From: Hyphomonas atlantica corrig.
GTDB taxonomy: Bacteria; Pseudomonadota; Alphaproteobacteria; Caulobacterales; Hyphomonadaceae
Direction of reading: 5' to 3'
DNA: 64,000 nucleotides
Assembly: GCF_000682715.1 (NCBI RefSeq)
Contig: NZ_AWFH01000004.1
Coordinates: 1 to 64,000 of the forward strand
A program made the position numbers and the translations under genes. Of the stretch, positions 53,024 through 61,782 are shown in pieces. A model generated the notes under the pieces. That model did not search any database and was not told the DNA's origin. It saw only the letters and a list, made by a program, of their open reading frames with translations. Position 1 is the first letter of the stretch. Every line of letters begins with the position of its first letter.

Positions 53024-53215
53024 CCAGGCCTCCCACCTCGCACTTCCATGACGGTTAAAGCTCTAGGCCGGGAACTTGCAAGGATCAACAAAGCGTAACG
53101 CGCTGCCTTCAAATGGCCGCATGCACGCCGCGCATGGAACCTATTCCGTTAGGAGAGTGTTCATATAGGCAACGCGGCACCAAATAGGCCCGAGCAGCAA
53201 GAAAGGACCGAACCG

Positions 53216-53329
53216 GTGAGCAATCCAATTTCCCTGACAAGACTTCTGTCAGTTACGGTGATGGGCCTGATTGCCGCTCTGGCGTTCATCATGATCCTGA
53301 TGCCTGCGCCATCGCTCTACGCTGGTTAG
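53216..53329 (+). CDS. Possible 37-residue single-pass membrane protein
   Basis: A GTG at 53216 with AAGAAAGGA upstream opens a 38-codon frame: a short start (SNPISLTRLLS), one hydrophobic helix (VTVMGLIAALAFIMILM) and PAPSLYAG. The stop overlaps the rlmH stop on the other strand by four bases. Unknown function. Good ribosome-binding site and membrane pattern support it. Confidence 0.55.
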   Translation: MSNPISLTRLLSVTVMGLIAALAFIMILMPAPSLYAG

Positions 53330-53790
53330 TCTTTGTGATAGGGCGTTCCCGCCAGAATCGACACAGCACGATAGACCTGTTCTGAAATCATGACGCGAAC
53401 GAATCTGTGTGGCCAGGTCTGAGGCCCGAATGCGATTGTGTCCGGCACCGCTGTTTTCACTGCGTCGCCATAGCCTTCCGCTCCACCAATAAGGAACACC
53501 AGGTCAGGGACACCCTGGTCGCGCCATTTTGCAAGATTGGTGGCGAAATCACGGGATCGATGTGCTCGTCCGAACTCGTCCAGTCGAATACATTTGGCGC
53601 CAGCGGGCAGTTTCGCCAGGATCCGCTCGGCCTCTGCGTCGAGCCCGCCCCCGCTCGCCACCTCGACCTCTTCAATTCTTCTAAATCCAAGAGACCGCGC
53701 AATGGGGCCGGCCCGCTTGATGTATTCATCGACAAGTTCGCGCTCCGGCCCGGACTTCATCCGGCCGACGACGAGAAAAATGATCCGCAT
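53326..53790 (-). CDS. rlmH: 23S rRNA (pseudouridine-1915-N3)-methyltransferase RlmH
   Basis: 154 residues, full size. SPOUT-fold features: LVVGRMKSGPERELVDEYIKR at the start, FLIGGAEGYGDAV (SAM knot), and the C-terminal HRFVRVMISEQVYRAVSILAGTPYHKD. It methylates the pseudouridine at the ribosomal A-site region of helix 69. It follows rsfS by ten bases, an operon kept in many bacteria. Confidence 0.95.
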   Translation of the reverse strand: MRIIFLVVGRMKSGPERELVDEYIKRAGPIARSLGFRRIEEVEVASGGGLDAEAERILAKLPAGAKCIRLDEFGRAHRSRDFATNLAKWRDQGVPDLVFLIGGAEGYGDAVKTAVPDTIAFGPQTWPHRFVRVMISEQVYRAVSILAGTPYHKD

Positions 53791-53799
53791 CCGTGCGCG

Positions 53800-54132
53800 C
53801 TAATTCGCGGGTGTGCGGTGGGCGTTGTCAGAGGCCCAGATCTTTTCGAGATTGTAGAACTCACGGACCTCGGGACGGAACAGATGCACGATAACATCCC
53901 CGGTATCGATCAACACCCAGTCAGCATTGGGCATACCTTCGATGCTGGCCGGGCGTCCGGTCAGCTTCTTGATGTCCTGTGCGAGATGATCTGCCAGAGC
54001 CGCGACGTGACGACCGGAACGGCCTGATGCGATGATCATGAAGTCAGCGAGCGAAGATTTGCCTTCAAGGTCTATGAAGAGAACATCTTCCGCCTTGTCA
54101 TCCTCAAGGGCCTTGGCGAGAGTTTCGGCCAC
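53800..54132 (-). CDS. rsfS: Ribosomal silencing factor RsfS
   Basis: 110 residues as given from GTG 54132. Core: KAEDVLFIDLEGKSSLADFMIIASGRSGRHVAALADHL and WVLIDTGDVIVHLFRPEVREFYNLEKIW. RsfS binds uL14 on the large subunit and stops subunit joining in slow growth. The GTG has no ribosome-binding site. An in-frame CTG at 54195 has AAGGA nine bases upstream and would add 21 residues (starting TPSAPRLQPAQQ), so the true start may be that CTG. Confidence 0.92.
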   Translation of the reverse strand: MAETLAKALEDDKAEDVLFIDLEGKSSLADFMIIASGRSGRHVAALADHLAQDIKKLTGRPASIEGMPNADWVLIDTGDVIVHLFRPEVREFYNLEKIWASDNAHRTPAN

Positions 54133-54394
54133 GTTACGGATGTCGTCGAGAGTGGCCTGCTGGGCGGGCTGTAGCCGCGGGGCGCTAGGGGTCAGGGGTC
54201 CGGTTCCTTCTGGTTACGATCTGCTCAAGATAATAGCATCCGCAGGCCGGAACAACCAGTGAATTACGGGTGATTCGGATCGATTTCAGCGGGAAACCAT
54301 GCCAATTTGCAGTTGGTGTCAGTCTCGCCAGATTTTCGCCGCAACCTGATGGCAGGTACGCACATTGATAAGATCGCTGATGGAGTAGACTCAT

Positions 54395-55078
54395 ATGCGC
54401 ACGCAACTTGCCGCCGCCGCCCTTGTGTTGGCCATGCCCCTTTGCGGTTGTGCCGCAGCGGCCCTTGGTACAGCTGGCGCTGTCGGTGTCGCCGCTGTTC
54501 AGGACAAATCACTTGGCGAAGCCGTCGACGATGCGACCGCTTCAAATCAGATCAAAAGCAAGCTTCTTTCCGAAAGCGCAAATCGGTTCGGCGAAGTTGA
54601 TGTTGAAGTAACGAGCGGTCTCGTTCTGTTGTCAGGGCGCGTTGATACGCCGGAAGACCGGGTCAAAGCCGAAGGCATAGCCTGGACGTCGCCGCTGACA
54701 CGTGACGTCGCAAACGAGATTCGGATCGAACCAGCAGGCGGCTTCCTGGCCAATGTATCGGACGAGTTGATCACGGCACGGGTTCGCTCTCGCCTTGTTG
54801 GATCGAGCTCCGTCAAGAGTGTGAACTTCAATATCGAAACCTATAATGGCGTCGTTTACCTGATGGGCATCGCCCGCTCAGCAGAAGAACTGAAGCGCGC
54901 CGCTGAGGAAGCGAGCGTCGTTGGCGGCGTGAAGCAGGTTGTATCTTATGTTCGCGTGCGGGATGGCCGCTCTCAACAGGCTGCGCCAACACTCCAGGGC
55001 GGAGCCTCTTATCAAAGCGCGCCTGATGCCTCATATGACACAAGTGCCGACGGCGAGCTGATCGGCGCAAGTTACTAA
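54395..55078 (+). CDS. BON-domain lipoprotein
   Basis: 227 residues. The signal peptide ends with a lipobox (LCGC, Cys19). Two BON domains follow: IKSKLLSESANRFGEVDVEVTSGLVLLSGRVDTPEDR (about residues 52-85) and ARVRSRLVGSSSVKSVNFNIETYNGVVYLMGIARSAEEL (128-165), as in OsmY/YraP proteins that bind phospholipids in the periplasm. The C-terminal 45 residues are Ser/Tyr/Asp-rich and disordered. A likely envelope-integrity factor. Confidence 0.9.
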   Translation: MRTQLAAAALVLAMPLCGCAAAALGTAGAVGVAAVQDKSLGEAVDDATASNQIKSKLLSESANRFGEVDVEVTSGLVLLSGRVDTPEDRVKAEGIAWTSPLTRDVANEIRIEPAGGFLANVSDELITARVRSRLVGSSSVKSVNFNIETYNGVVYLMGIARSAEELKRAAEEASVVGGVKQVVSYVRVRDGRSQQAAPTLQGGASYQSAPDASYDTSADGELIGASY

Positions 55079-55124
55079 GCAGGGCCTCACCGCACGGGCG
55101 GTGGCCCATGAAGGAGCCGCCCCC

Positions 55125-56075
55125 ATGAGTTTGCGCGTTGCGATCCAGATGGATCCGCTCGAATCCGTCAATATTGACGGTGACACCACATTCGCCCTGG
55201 CTGAGACCGCGCAGGCGCGCGGCATGGAGCTGTTCGTCTACGGCCCCGAAAAACTCAGCACGGAGGCAGGCCGGCTTACGGCAGAAGTGCGCCCGGCGCG
55301 CGTACAGCGCGTCAGGGAAACGCCGGGCTTGTTCGGCGACACGACACGACTGGACCTTGCAACCGATGTCGATGTCATCCTGATGCGTCAGGATCCGCCC
55401 TTCGACATGAGCTATATTACGGCCTGTCACCAGCTGGAGCAGATTTCGGACAAGACACTGGTCGTGAATGATCCGGAAGGCGTGCGCTCAAGCCCGGAAA
55501 AAATCTTTCCGCTGATGTTCCCGGAGCTAATGCCCCCTACCCTTGTGTCGCGCGATCTAGAAGCAATTCAGGAGTTTCGTGACAGGCACAAGGACATCAT
55601 CATCAAGCCCCTTTATGGGCATGGCGGTGCAGGTGTATTCCGCCTGAAGAACGGCGACTCCAATTTTGACTCCCTCACCGAACTCTTTTTTAGCCGCTCC
55701 CGCGAACCAGTGATGGTTCAGGCATTCCTTCCAGCCGTCAGCGAAGGTGACAAGCGGATCATCCTGATCGATGGCAAGGCCATAGGCGCAGTGAACCGCC
55801 GCCCCAAGGATGGGCAGGTCCGTTCCAACCTCGTTGTTGGCGGCACTGCCGAAGCCAGCGACCTGAGCGATGCCGACAAACGAATTTGTGATGCCATCGG
55901 TCCGGAGCTGAAGCGTCGGGGACTTGTTCTCACAGGCATAGACGTCATTGGCGGTCGCCTGACCGAGGTGAATGTCACATCTCCAACCGGAGTTCAGGCG
56001 ATCAAGAAGCTGAGCGGCATTGATATCGCCTCCATTTTCTGGGACTCTGTGCTGGACAAACTTGCGAGCCGCTAG
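55125..56075 (+). CDS. gshB: Glutathione synthetase
   Basis: 316 residues from ATG 55125 (AAGGAG upstream). ATP-grasp features: SLRVAIQMDPLESVNIDGDTTFAL near the start, the ATP-binding Lys in DIIIKPLYGHGGAGVFRL, and GRLTEVNVTSPTGVQ near the end. It joins gamma-glutamylcysteine and glycine. The product feeds the GST found at 17.5 kb. Confidence 0.95.
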   Translation: MSLRVAIQMDPLESVNIDGDTTFALAETAQARGMELFVYGPEKLSTEAGRLTAEVRPARVQRVRETPGLFGDTTRLDLATDVDVILMRQDPPFDMSYITACHQLEQISDKTLVVNDPEGVRSSPEKIFPLMFPELMPPTLVSRDLEAIQEFRDRHKDIIIKPLYGHGGAGVFRLKNGDSNFDSLTELFFSRSREPVMVQAFLPAVSEGDKRIILIDGKAIGAVNRRPKDGQVRSNLVVGGTAEASDLSDADKRICDAIGPELKRRGLVLTGIDVIGGRLTEVNVTSPTGVQAIKKLSGIDIASIFWDSVLDKLASR

Positions 56076-56103
56076 GGCACGCGCCAAGAATGGGGACATG
56101 TTC

Positions 56104-56457
56104 ATGAAACTGACGACAACCTTTGCGCTCGCTTCACTTTGCCTTGTGGGCACCGCCTGTTCGCAGGCGGCTGACAGCGAAGAGGCGCAAGCCGTCATTG
56201 CAACAGAGACCGCTCAGATCGAAGATGAGTACACAGGGTCGCTGAACCTGAATCTTCCATCAACCACCCTGTCGGACGACTCGACCTCTGGCGCATTGAA
56301 CCTGCGCATTGGACAGGGTGATGAAGATGATAGCCTGTTGATCCGGTCCGGTGAGTTTGGAACGGGAAACTTTGACGATGAGCCGTCCACTATCCTGTCC
56401 ATGCCAGAACAATCGGCAGAATCCGGAGAGGAAGTTATCCGGCTCGACCCAAAATAG
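56104..56457 (+). CDS. Small lipoprotein, unknown function
   Basis: 117 residues from ATG 56104 (GGGGA upstream; ATG 56098 is two codons earlier). The signal peptide ends with a lipobox (VGTAC, Cys17). The rest is acidic, with Ser/Thr/Gly runs (SGALNLRIGQGDEDDSLLIRS) and probably disordered. It follows gshB by 28 bases. I do not recognise a family. Confidence 0.7.
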   Translation: MKLTTTFALASLCLVGTACSQAADSEEAQAVIATETAQIEDEYTGSLNLNLPSTTLSDDSTSGALNLRIGQGDEDDSLLIRSGEFGTGNFDDEPSTILSMPEQSAESGEEVIRLDPK

Positions 56458-56560
56458 CGCCGCCGCACAACCGTTGCTGGTACAAATTGATCGATCGGAG
56501 TTGATTTCAACTTTTGATTGCATACACTTCTTGGGTTAGCGCTGTGTCCAGGACATCAAG

Positions 56561-56956
56561 ATGCCGCAAGACAGGTCAAACACCACATCCCGACGGCCCA
56601 CTGGCGCGGATCGCTTCACAGGCGTTCAGATTCGTCAGGCTCGGCGCGAACTGGGCTTCACGCAGGAAGACCTGGCCAGCACACTGGGACTGACGTTTCA
56701 GCAGATCCAGAAATATGAGGCTGGGCACAGTCGGTTGTCGGTTGGGCGACTGCGGGAAGTGGCAATCGCGCTCGGCAAGCCTGTAGGGTTTTTCTTCCTG
56801 CCCGTTCCCGCACTTCCGTCCAGCCAGCAGTCGGAAGCCCGCAAACTGAGAATGCTTCAACAGGAAGCAAAAAAACACATCGACGATCTGGCCGAACAAG
56901 CTGACCTGATGGCCGCCATTCGAATTCTCAGCGCGCTTTCAGCTCGGCAATCCTAG
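56561..56956 (+). CDS. XRE-family transcriptional regulator
   Basis: 131 residues. The HTH domain is at residues 22-75 (QIRQARRELGFTQEDLASTLGLTFQQIQKYEAGHSRLSVGRLREVAIALG). A C-terminal helix (KKHIDDLAEQADLMAAIRILSAL) probably dimerises. The pattern matches the short HTH proteins common in alphaproteobacteria (SinR/CI-like). Target unknown. Its stop overlaps the mutM stop on the other strand by four bases. Confidence 0.9.
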   Translation: MPQDRSNTTSRRPTGADRFTGVQIRQARRELGFTQEDLASTLGLTFQQIQKYEAGHSRLSVGRLREVAIALGKPVGFFFLPVPALPSSQQSEARKLRMLQQEAKKHIDDLAEQADLMAAIRILSALSARQS

Positions 56957-57798
56957 CGCTGGCATTTGCTACAGAAGAAGCTCGACCGGCCAGACTGGAC
57001 GATACGCTGAATGGGCTGATCGCAGTTCCGACACGCCTGCCCCTCCCGGTCATAGACGGCGAAAGCATGCTGGAAGTACCCCAGTTCGCCACTGGCGCTC
57101 GCAAAGTCTGAAATGGAGGACCCACCCGCCGCAATCGCCTCGGCAATCACATCATTGATGGCTGGCACCAGCCGTGCCGCCCGTTGACCCGGGATTGTCG
57201 CCGCGTGTCGCCGGGGCGACACACCTGCTCGCCAGAGCGCTTCGCATACATAAATATTGCCAAGGCCGGCAATGACAGCCTGGTCCAGAAGGGCAGATTT
57301 GACAGGTGTTTTCCGTCCCTTGAGGGCGCTGTTCAAATACGCTTCCGAAAATCCGTTCGACAGCGGCTCCGGCCCCATCGCCATTAACCGTGGATAGGCC
57401 TCGAATTGCGCGGCTGGCCAGAGTTCCATGAACCCAAACCGCCGGGGGTCATTGTAGATCACCTGCGCCCCGCTCGCGAGTTCAAACACGACGTGATCGT
57501 GGCGCGGATCGGTTCCGGTTTCATGGTGGAACTCGCCAATTTTCGAGTCAGAAACGGTAAAGCGCCCCGTCATGCCAAGATGCATGATGAGAACCTCATC
57601 CGTGGACAGGGCGAGCGTGAGAAACTTCGCCTTTCGTCCCAGATGTGTGATGCGCGCGCCCGTGAGGCGCTCAGCAAACCGCTCAGGAAAAGGAAACCGC
57701 AAATCAGCGCGATTCTGGCTGAGGTGCAGAATCTGCTGCCCTTCCATGACTGGGGCAAGTCCGCGGCGAACTGTCTCGACTTCGGGTAATTCAGGCAT
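56953..57798 (-). CDS. mutM: Formamidopyrimidine-DNA glycosylase
   Basis: 281 residues from ATG 57798. The N-terminal Pro-Glu of MPELPEVETVRRGL is the catalytic lyase end. LIMHLGMTGRF, YNDPRRFGFM, GLGNIYVCEALW and the C-terminal zinc finger (CRNCDQPIQRIVQSGRSSFFCSKCQ) are all present. It removes 8-oxoguanine and other oxidised bases. It is divergent from ubiE. Confidence 0.97.
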   Translation of the reverse strand: MPELPEVETVRRGLAPVMEGQQILHLSQNRADLRFPFPERFAERLTGARITHLGRKAKFLTLALSTDEVLIMHLGMTGRFTVSDSKIGEFHHETGTDPRHDHVVFELASGAQVIYNDPRRFGFMELWPAAQFEAYPRLMAMGPEPLSNGFSEAYLNSALKGRKTPVKSALLDQAVIAGLGNIYVCEALWRAGVSPRRHAATIPGQRAARLVPAINDVIAEAIAAGGSSISDFASASGELGYFQHAFAVYDREGQACRNCDQPIQRIVQSGRSSFFCSKCQR

Positions 57799-57834
57799 GG
57801 CAATGGCATATAGCTTACCATGCACGAGGCAACT

Positions 57835-58635
57835 ATGGTGACGCGCATGACGGCAGACAGTGAAACCGAACGCAAAGTCTCATTCGGATTTGAGGATGTA
57901 ACCGAGTCAGAAAAAGTCGCCCGCGTGAAGGGTGTCTTTCGCTCAGTGGCGTCTCGCTACGATCTGATGAACGACCTCATGTCTGCAGGCGTGCATCGCC
58001 TCTGGAAGCATGACGCGATGAACCAGGTAAATCCCCAGCCGGGAGAACGGCATCTGGATGTCGCTGGTGGTACGGGTGAGCTCGCCCGTGCGTTCCTGAC
58101 GCTGGCCGACAAGGCAGGCAAACGACGCGGCCTCGATTCGCAAGCGACGGCGATTGTGTGCGACATCAATGATGCCATGCTGGAAGCAGGCAAGGCGCGC
58201 CCGGACAATCAAAAATGGGAGGGTCGTCTCGATTGGGTCTGCGCTGATGGTCAAAGCCTGCCCTATCCGAACCGATCATTTGATGCGGTGACGGTTTCCT
58301 TTGGCATTCGCAATTTTGCGGACCGCGTCGCGGGCTTGCGAGAATTCCGCCGCGTCTTGAAACCGGGTGGTCGTCTCGCTGTTCTGGAATTCAGTCATAT
58401 GACCGTGCCGGCGCTGCAAGCCGCCTACGACACGTACAGCTTCAATGTCATCCCGAAATTGGGCAGCCTCGTCGCCGGCGATGAAGCCAGCTACCAGTAT
58501 CTCGTGGAATCCATCCGCAAGTTCCCCGCACAGGATGAGTTCCGTCAGGAGATTGAAGCTTCGGGGTTCTCCCGCGTCAGTGTAACGAATTACTCCGGTG
58601 GCATCGCCGCCCTGCACTTTGGCTGGGCAGTTTGA
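57835..58635 (+). CDS. ubiE: Demethylmenaquinone/2-polyprenyl benzoquinol methyltransferase UbiE
   Basis: 266 residues from ATG 57835 (GAGG five bases upstream). Family signatures: FGFEDVTESEKVARVKGVF, SVASRYDLMNDLMSAGVHRLWK, SAM motif HLDVAGGTGELARAF, and the late YQYLVESIRKFP. It carries out a C-methylation step in ubiquinone synthesis. Start of the ubiE-ubiB-coaBC series. Confidence 0.96.
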   Translation: MVTRMTADSETERKVSFGFEDVTESEKVARVKGVFRSVASRYDLMNDLMSAGVHRLWKHDAMNQVNPQPGERHLDVAGGTGELARAFLTLADKAGKRRGLDSQATAIVCDINDAMLEAGKARPDNQKWEGRLDWVCADGQSLPYPNRSFDAVTVSFGIRNFADRVAGLREFRRVLKPGGRLAVLEFSHMTVPALQAAYDTYSFNVIPKLGSLVAGDEASYQYLVESIRKFPAQDEFRQEIEASGFSRVSVTNYSGGIAALHFGWAV

Positions 58636-58641
58636 TGCGCG

Positions 58642-58821
58642 TCAGCTCGGGTTCATTTCCGGTGTCAAACTGGAGCGCTGGGTCGGGTCCAACAACAGCT
58701 CATTGGGCGGCGGACTCTTGTCTGCATAATACACAGCTGCGGCGATCATCGCCGACACAAGCAAACCACTCATCACAAAGTATAGAATTCCTTTGTTTTT
58801 CGGTGCTTTTTTAGTGGCCAT
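58642..58821 (-). CDS. 59-residue single-pass membrane protein
   Basis: ATG 58821 with GGAGGAGG eight bases upstream. A Lys-rich start (ATKKAPKNKG) is followed by one membrane helix (ILYFVMSGLLVSAMIAAAVYY) and a Pro/Asn-rich outside tail (DKSPPPNELLLDPTQRSSLTPEMNPS). Unknown function. It lies between ubiE and ubiB on the opposite strand. Confidence 0.75.
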   Translation of the reverse strand: MATKKAPKNKGILYFVMSGLLVSAMIAAAVYYADKSPPPNELLLDPTQRSSLTPEMNPS

Positions 58822-58902
58822 GATAGCCTCCTCCATAAATAGATTATCCCTGAACAAACGCTGCACGGAACGACCGGTTCCCACGGCGCAATGGAGCCGC
58901 AC

Positions 58903-60417
58903 ATGGGAATGATCGGAGATTATCGCCGCCTGATGCGTGCAGGGATCGCTCTGGCCCGCCATGACGTCATCTTGCCGGGCGCATATCAGACCCGCCTGCC
59001 CCTACCCGCCCGAATCGCCGGACGGATCCTGCGGCTCGTCGGTGGTGGCGCGAAAGGTCGGCCTGGCCAGAGACTTGCCCGCGCTCTCGAAAAGCTCGGC
59101 CCGGCTTACATCAAGCTGGGGCAATTCCTGGCGACGCGGCCCGATGTATTCGGCGCCGAAGTAACCGAAGACCTGGGACGGCTGAAGGACAAGCTGCCCC
59201 CCTTCTCCATGAAAGCAGCGCGCGCGGCCCTCGCTGAAGAATTCGGCGCGGCCGACGCAGAACACCTGTTCGGAGATCTGTCAGACCCGGTTGCAGCCGC
59301 CTCTCTGGCGCAGGTCCACAAGATGGAGCTGGCAGGTGGCACTCGCGCCGTGAAGATCCTGCGTCCCGGAATTGAGCGACAGCTGACGGTGGAACTCTCC
59401 GCCATGAAGCGCGCGGCACGTACAATTGAGGGCATATCCGCGGAAAGCCAGCGCCTCAAACCGGTTGCATTCACAGAGACCATCGCCGCTGCCATGATGC
59501 GCGAGACTGATCTGCGTCTGGAAGCAGGCGGCGCAGACGAAATGCATGAGATCAGTCAGAAATCCGGCCATTTCGTTGTGCCGGGCGTCGATTGGGATCG
59601 CACGGGTCGCCGTGTTCTGACTATCGACTGGATTGATGGAACACCCCTGACTGACCCAAAGGCGTTGGACCGTCCGGGTATCGACCGCAAGAAACTGGCG
59701 AACGACATCACGCAAGGCTTTCTCACGCATGCCATCGAATACGGCGTGTTTCATGCGGACATGCATGAAGGGAATTTGATTATCACGCCAGAGGGAAAAG
59801 TAGCCCTGATCGATTTCGGCATTATCGGCCGGATCGGCATGACAGAGCGCCGGTTCCTGGCGGAAATTCTGTGGGGCTTCCTGAAACGCGACTATCTGCG
59901 CGTTGCCGAGGTGCATTTCGAAGCTGGATACGTTCCGGCCACCCAATCCGTCGGAGAGTTTGCACAAGCACTGCGTTCCATAGGGGAACCCGTTCACGGC
60001 AAGCCCGCCGAAGAAGTTTCGATGGGCCGCGTTCTGCTGCAACTCTTCGACTACACGCACACATTTGGCATGTCTCTGCGCCCGGAACTGGTTCTGCTCC
60101 AGAAAACAATGGTTCAGGTCGAGGGCGTTGCACGTGCGATTGATCCCTCACACAATATCTGGTTCGCGTCTGAACCGGTTGTTGGAGGCTGGATACGCCG
60201 CAGTTTCGGCCCGGAGGGCGCAGCAAAGCTGGTGGCGGGAAATGTGAAAGAGATTACCAACCGGCTGAAGCGATTGCCGGAAGTGATGGACCGGTTTGAG
60301 GCCTCACTTGAGCCGCCCGCACCGCTCCCGCCGCCAACCAGACGGTTTGCGCCCTGGTGGGGCTGGTTCGGCTTTATCACGGCTCTGGTAGCCCTCGCCA
60401 TATGGGCGGCGAAATAG
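58903..60417 (+). CDS. ubiB: UbiB kinase-like ubiquinone-synthesis protein
   Basis: 504 residues from ATG 58903 (GGAG six bases before). Motifs: KLGPAYIKLGQFLATRPD (KxGQ-type, with the Ala-rich loop that blocks ordinary kinase activity), PVAAASLAQVHKMELAGGTRAVKILRPG, and HADMHEGNLIITPEGKVALIDFGIIG. Two C-terminal helices anchor it (WWGWFGFITALVALAIWA). UbiB belongs to the ADCK/COQ8 family and supports the first hydroxylation steps of ubiquinone synthesis. Confidence 0.96.
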   Translation: MGMIGDYRRLMRAGIALARHDVILPGAYQTRLPLPARIAGRILRLVGGGAKGRPGQRLARALEKLGPAYIKLGQFLATRPDVFGAEVTEDLGRLKDKLPPFSMKAARAALAEEFGAADAEHLFGDLSDPVAAASLAQVHKMELAGGTRAVKILRPGIERQLTVELSAMKRAARTIEGISAESQRLKPVAFTETIAAAMMRETDLRLEAGGADEMHEISQKSGHFVVPGVDWDRTGRRVLTIDWIDGTPLTDPKALDRPGIDRKKLANDITQGFLTHAIEYGVFHADMHEGNLIITPEGKVALIDFGIIGRIGMTERRFLAEILWGFLKRDYLRVAEVHFEAGYVPATQSVGEFAQALRSIGEPVHGKPAEEVSMGRVLLQLFDYTHTFGMSLRPELVLLQKTMVQVEGVARAIDPSHNIWFASEPVVGGWIRRSFGPEGAAKLVAGNVKEITNRLKRLPEVMDRFEASLEPPAPLPPPTRRFAPWWGWFGFITALVALAIWAAK

Positions 60418-60546
60418 CCCGATGACAGCAAAATCCTGCAAAACCTGGCGAAATCCTTAACTGACACGGCAGGTTCACGGGGATTTCATGGGGCATCGGC
60501 AAGGAATTTGCGGTAAGAGTGCCATCAAGACTGAAGGCCCCGATTA

Positions 60547-61779
60547 ATGACGCAGAAACGCATCCTCCTGATCATTTCCGGCGGAATTGCCGCCTATAAA
60601 AGCCTGGAGCTTATCCGGGAGTTGCGCCGGCGCGACATTGCCTGTCGTTGCATCGTCACCAAGGGGGGCCAGGAATTCGTGACGCCCCTGTCTGTTTCAG
60701 CCCTGTCAGGCGACAAGGTGTACACCGAACTCTTCAACCTCAGCGACGAAGCCGAAATGGGCCATATCGAGCTGTCTCGTTCGGCTGACCTCGTCGTCGC
60801 CTGCCCGGCGACCGCAGACCTGATGGCCAAAGCCGCTGGCGGCCTTGCCAATGATCTTGCATCCACAACTCTGCTGGCAACCGACAAGCCGGTTCTGATG
60901 GTGCCTGCCATGAATGTCCGGATGTGGCAGCATCCTGCCACCATGCGCAACATCGAGACATTGCGCGCCGATGGCGTAACGGTGATGGAGCCGGACGAAG
61001 GCGCGATGGCCTGTGGTGAATTTGGACCTGGGAGGCTTCCAGAGATCCCGGCGATTGTAGCCGAGATTGAGCGCATGCTGGCGGGTGAAAACGCCGGCGC
61101 GCTTTCCGGCACTCACGCCCTTGTCACAGCCGGCCCGACACGGGAACCGCTGGACCCGGTCCGCTTCCTCTCAAATCATTCGTCCGGCAAACAGGGCTAC
61201 GCCATAGCCGAAGCGCTCGCGCGTCTGGGCGCGCAGGTCACGCTCGTATCTGGGCCGGTTTCTCTGCCTGCCCCGCGCGGTGTGAATTTGGTGCCAGTTG
61301 AGACGGCGCGGCAAATGTTGAAAGCTTGCGAAGATGCTCTGCCCACTGATGTCTTCGTATCAGTGGCCGCCGTTGCGGACTGGCGCCCTGCCCGCGCAGC
61401 GACCAAGAAGCTGAAGATCAAAGGTGCGGGCAGCGAGCATCCGTCCATGGAACTGACGGAAAACCCGGACATCCTCAAAACGCTGGCCAACAAGCGAAAG
61501 AATCGCCCCTCCCTCGTCATCGGCTTTGCGGCAGAAACCCATGATGTCGAGGAGCATGCCGTAGCGAAGCTGAAGCGCAAGAACTGTGACTGGATTGTCG
61601 CCAATGATGTGTCTGGCGATGTGATGGGGGGAACAGAGAACGAGATTGCTCTGATCTCGCGAGACGGATCCGAACGCTGGCCACGCATGGGCAAGGACGA
61701 AGTTGCCCGCCGCCTTGCCCTGAAAATTGCCGAAACCGTGGGTGATGAAGGCGACGGTTTGAAACTCGCTGCTGAATAG
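60547..61779 (+). CDS. coaBC: Bifunctional phosphopantothenoylcysteine decarboxylase/synthase
   Basis: 410 residues. N-terminal flavoprotein CoaC half: ISGGIAAYKSLELIREL, ATADLMAKAAGGLANDL and MVPAMNVRMWQHPAT. C-terminal CoaB half: VTAGPTREPLDPVRFLSNHSSGKQGYAIAEAL, IVANDV and the KKxK segment ATKKLKIK. It joins cysteine to phosphopantothenate and decarboxylates the product for coenzyme A. It follows ubiB, as in many alphaproteobacteria. Confidence 0.96.
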   Translation: MTQKRILLIISGGIAAYKSLELIRELRRRDIACRCIVTKGGQEFVTPLSVSALSGDKVYTELFNLSDEAEMGHIELSRSADLVVACPATADLMAKAAGGLANDLASTTLLATDKPVLMVPAMNVRMWQHPATMRNIETLRADGVTVMEPDEGAMACGEFGPGRLPEIPAIVAEIERMLAGENAGALSGTHALVTAGPTREPLDPVRFLSNHSSGKQGYAIAEALARLGAQVTLVSGPVSLPAPRGVNLVPVETARQMLKACEDALPTDVFVSVAAVADWRPARAATKKLKIKGAGSEHPSMELTENPDILKTLANKRKNRPSLVIGFAAETHDVEEHAVAKLKRKNCDWIVANDVSGDVMGGTENEIALISRDGSERWPRMGKDEVARRLALKIAETVGDEGDGLKLAAE

Positions 61780-61782
61780 GCG

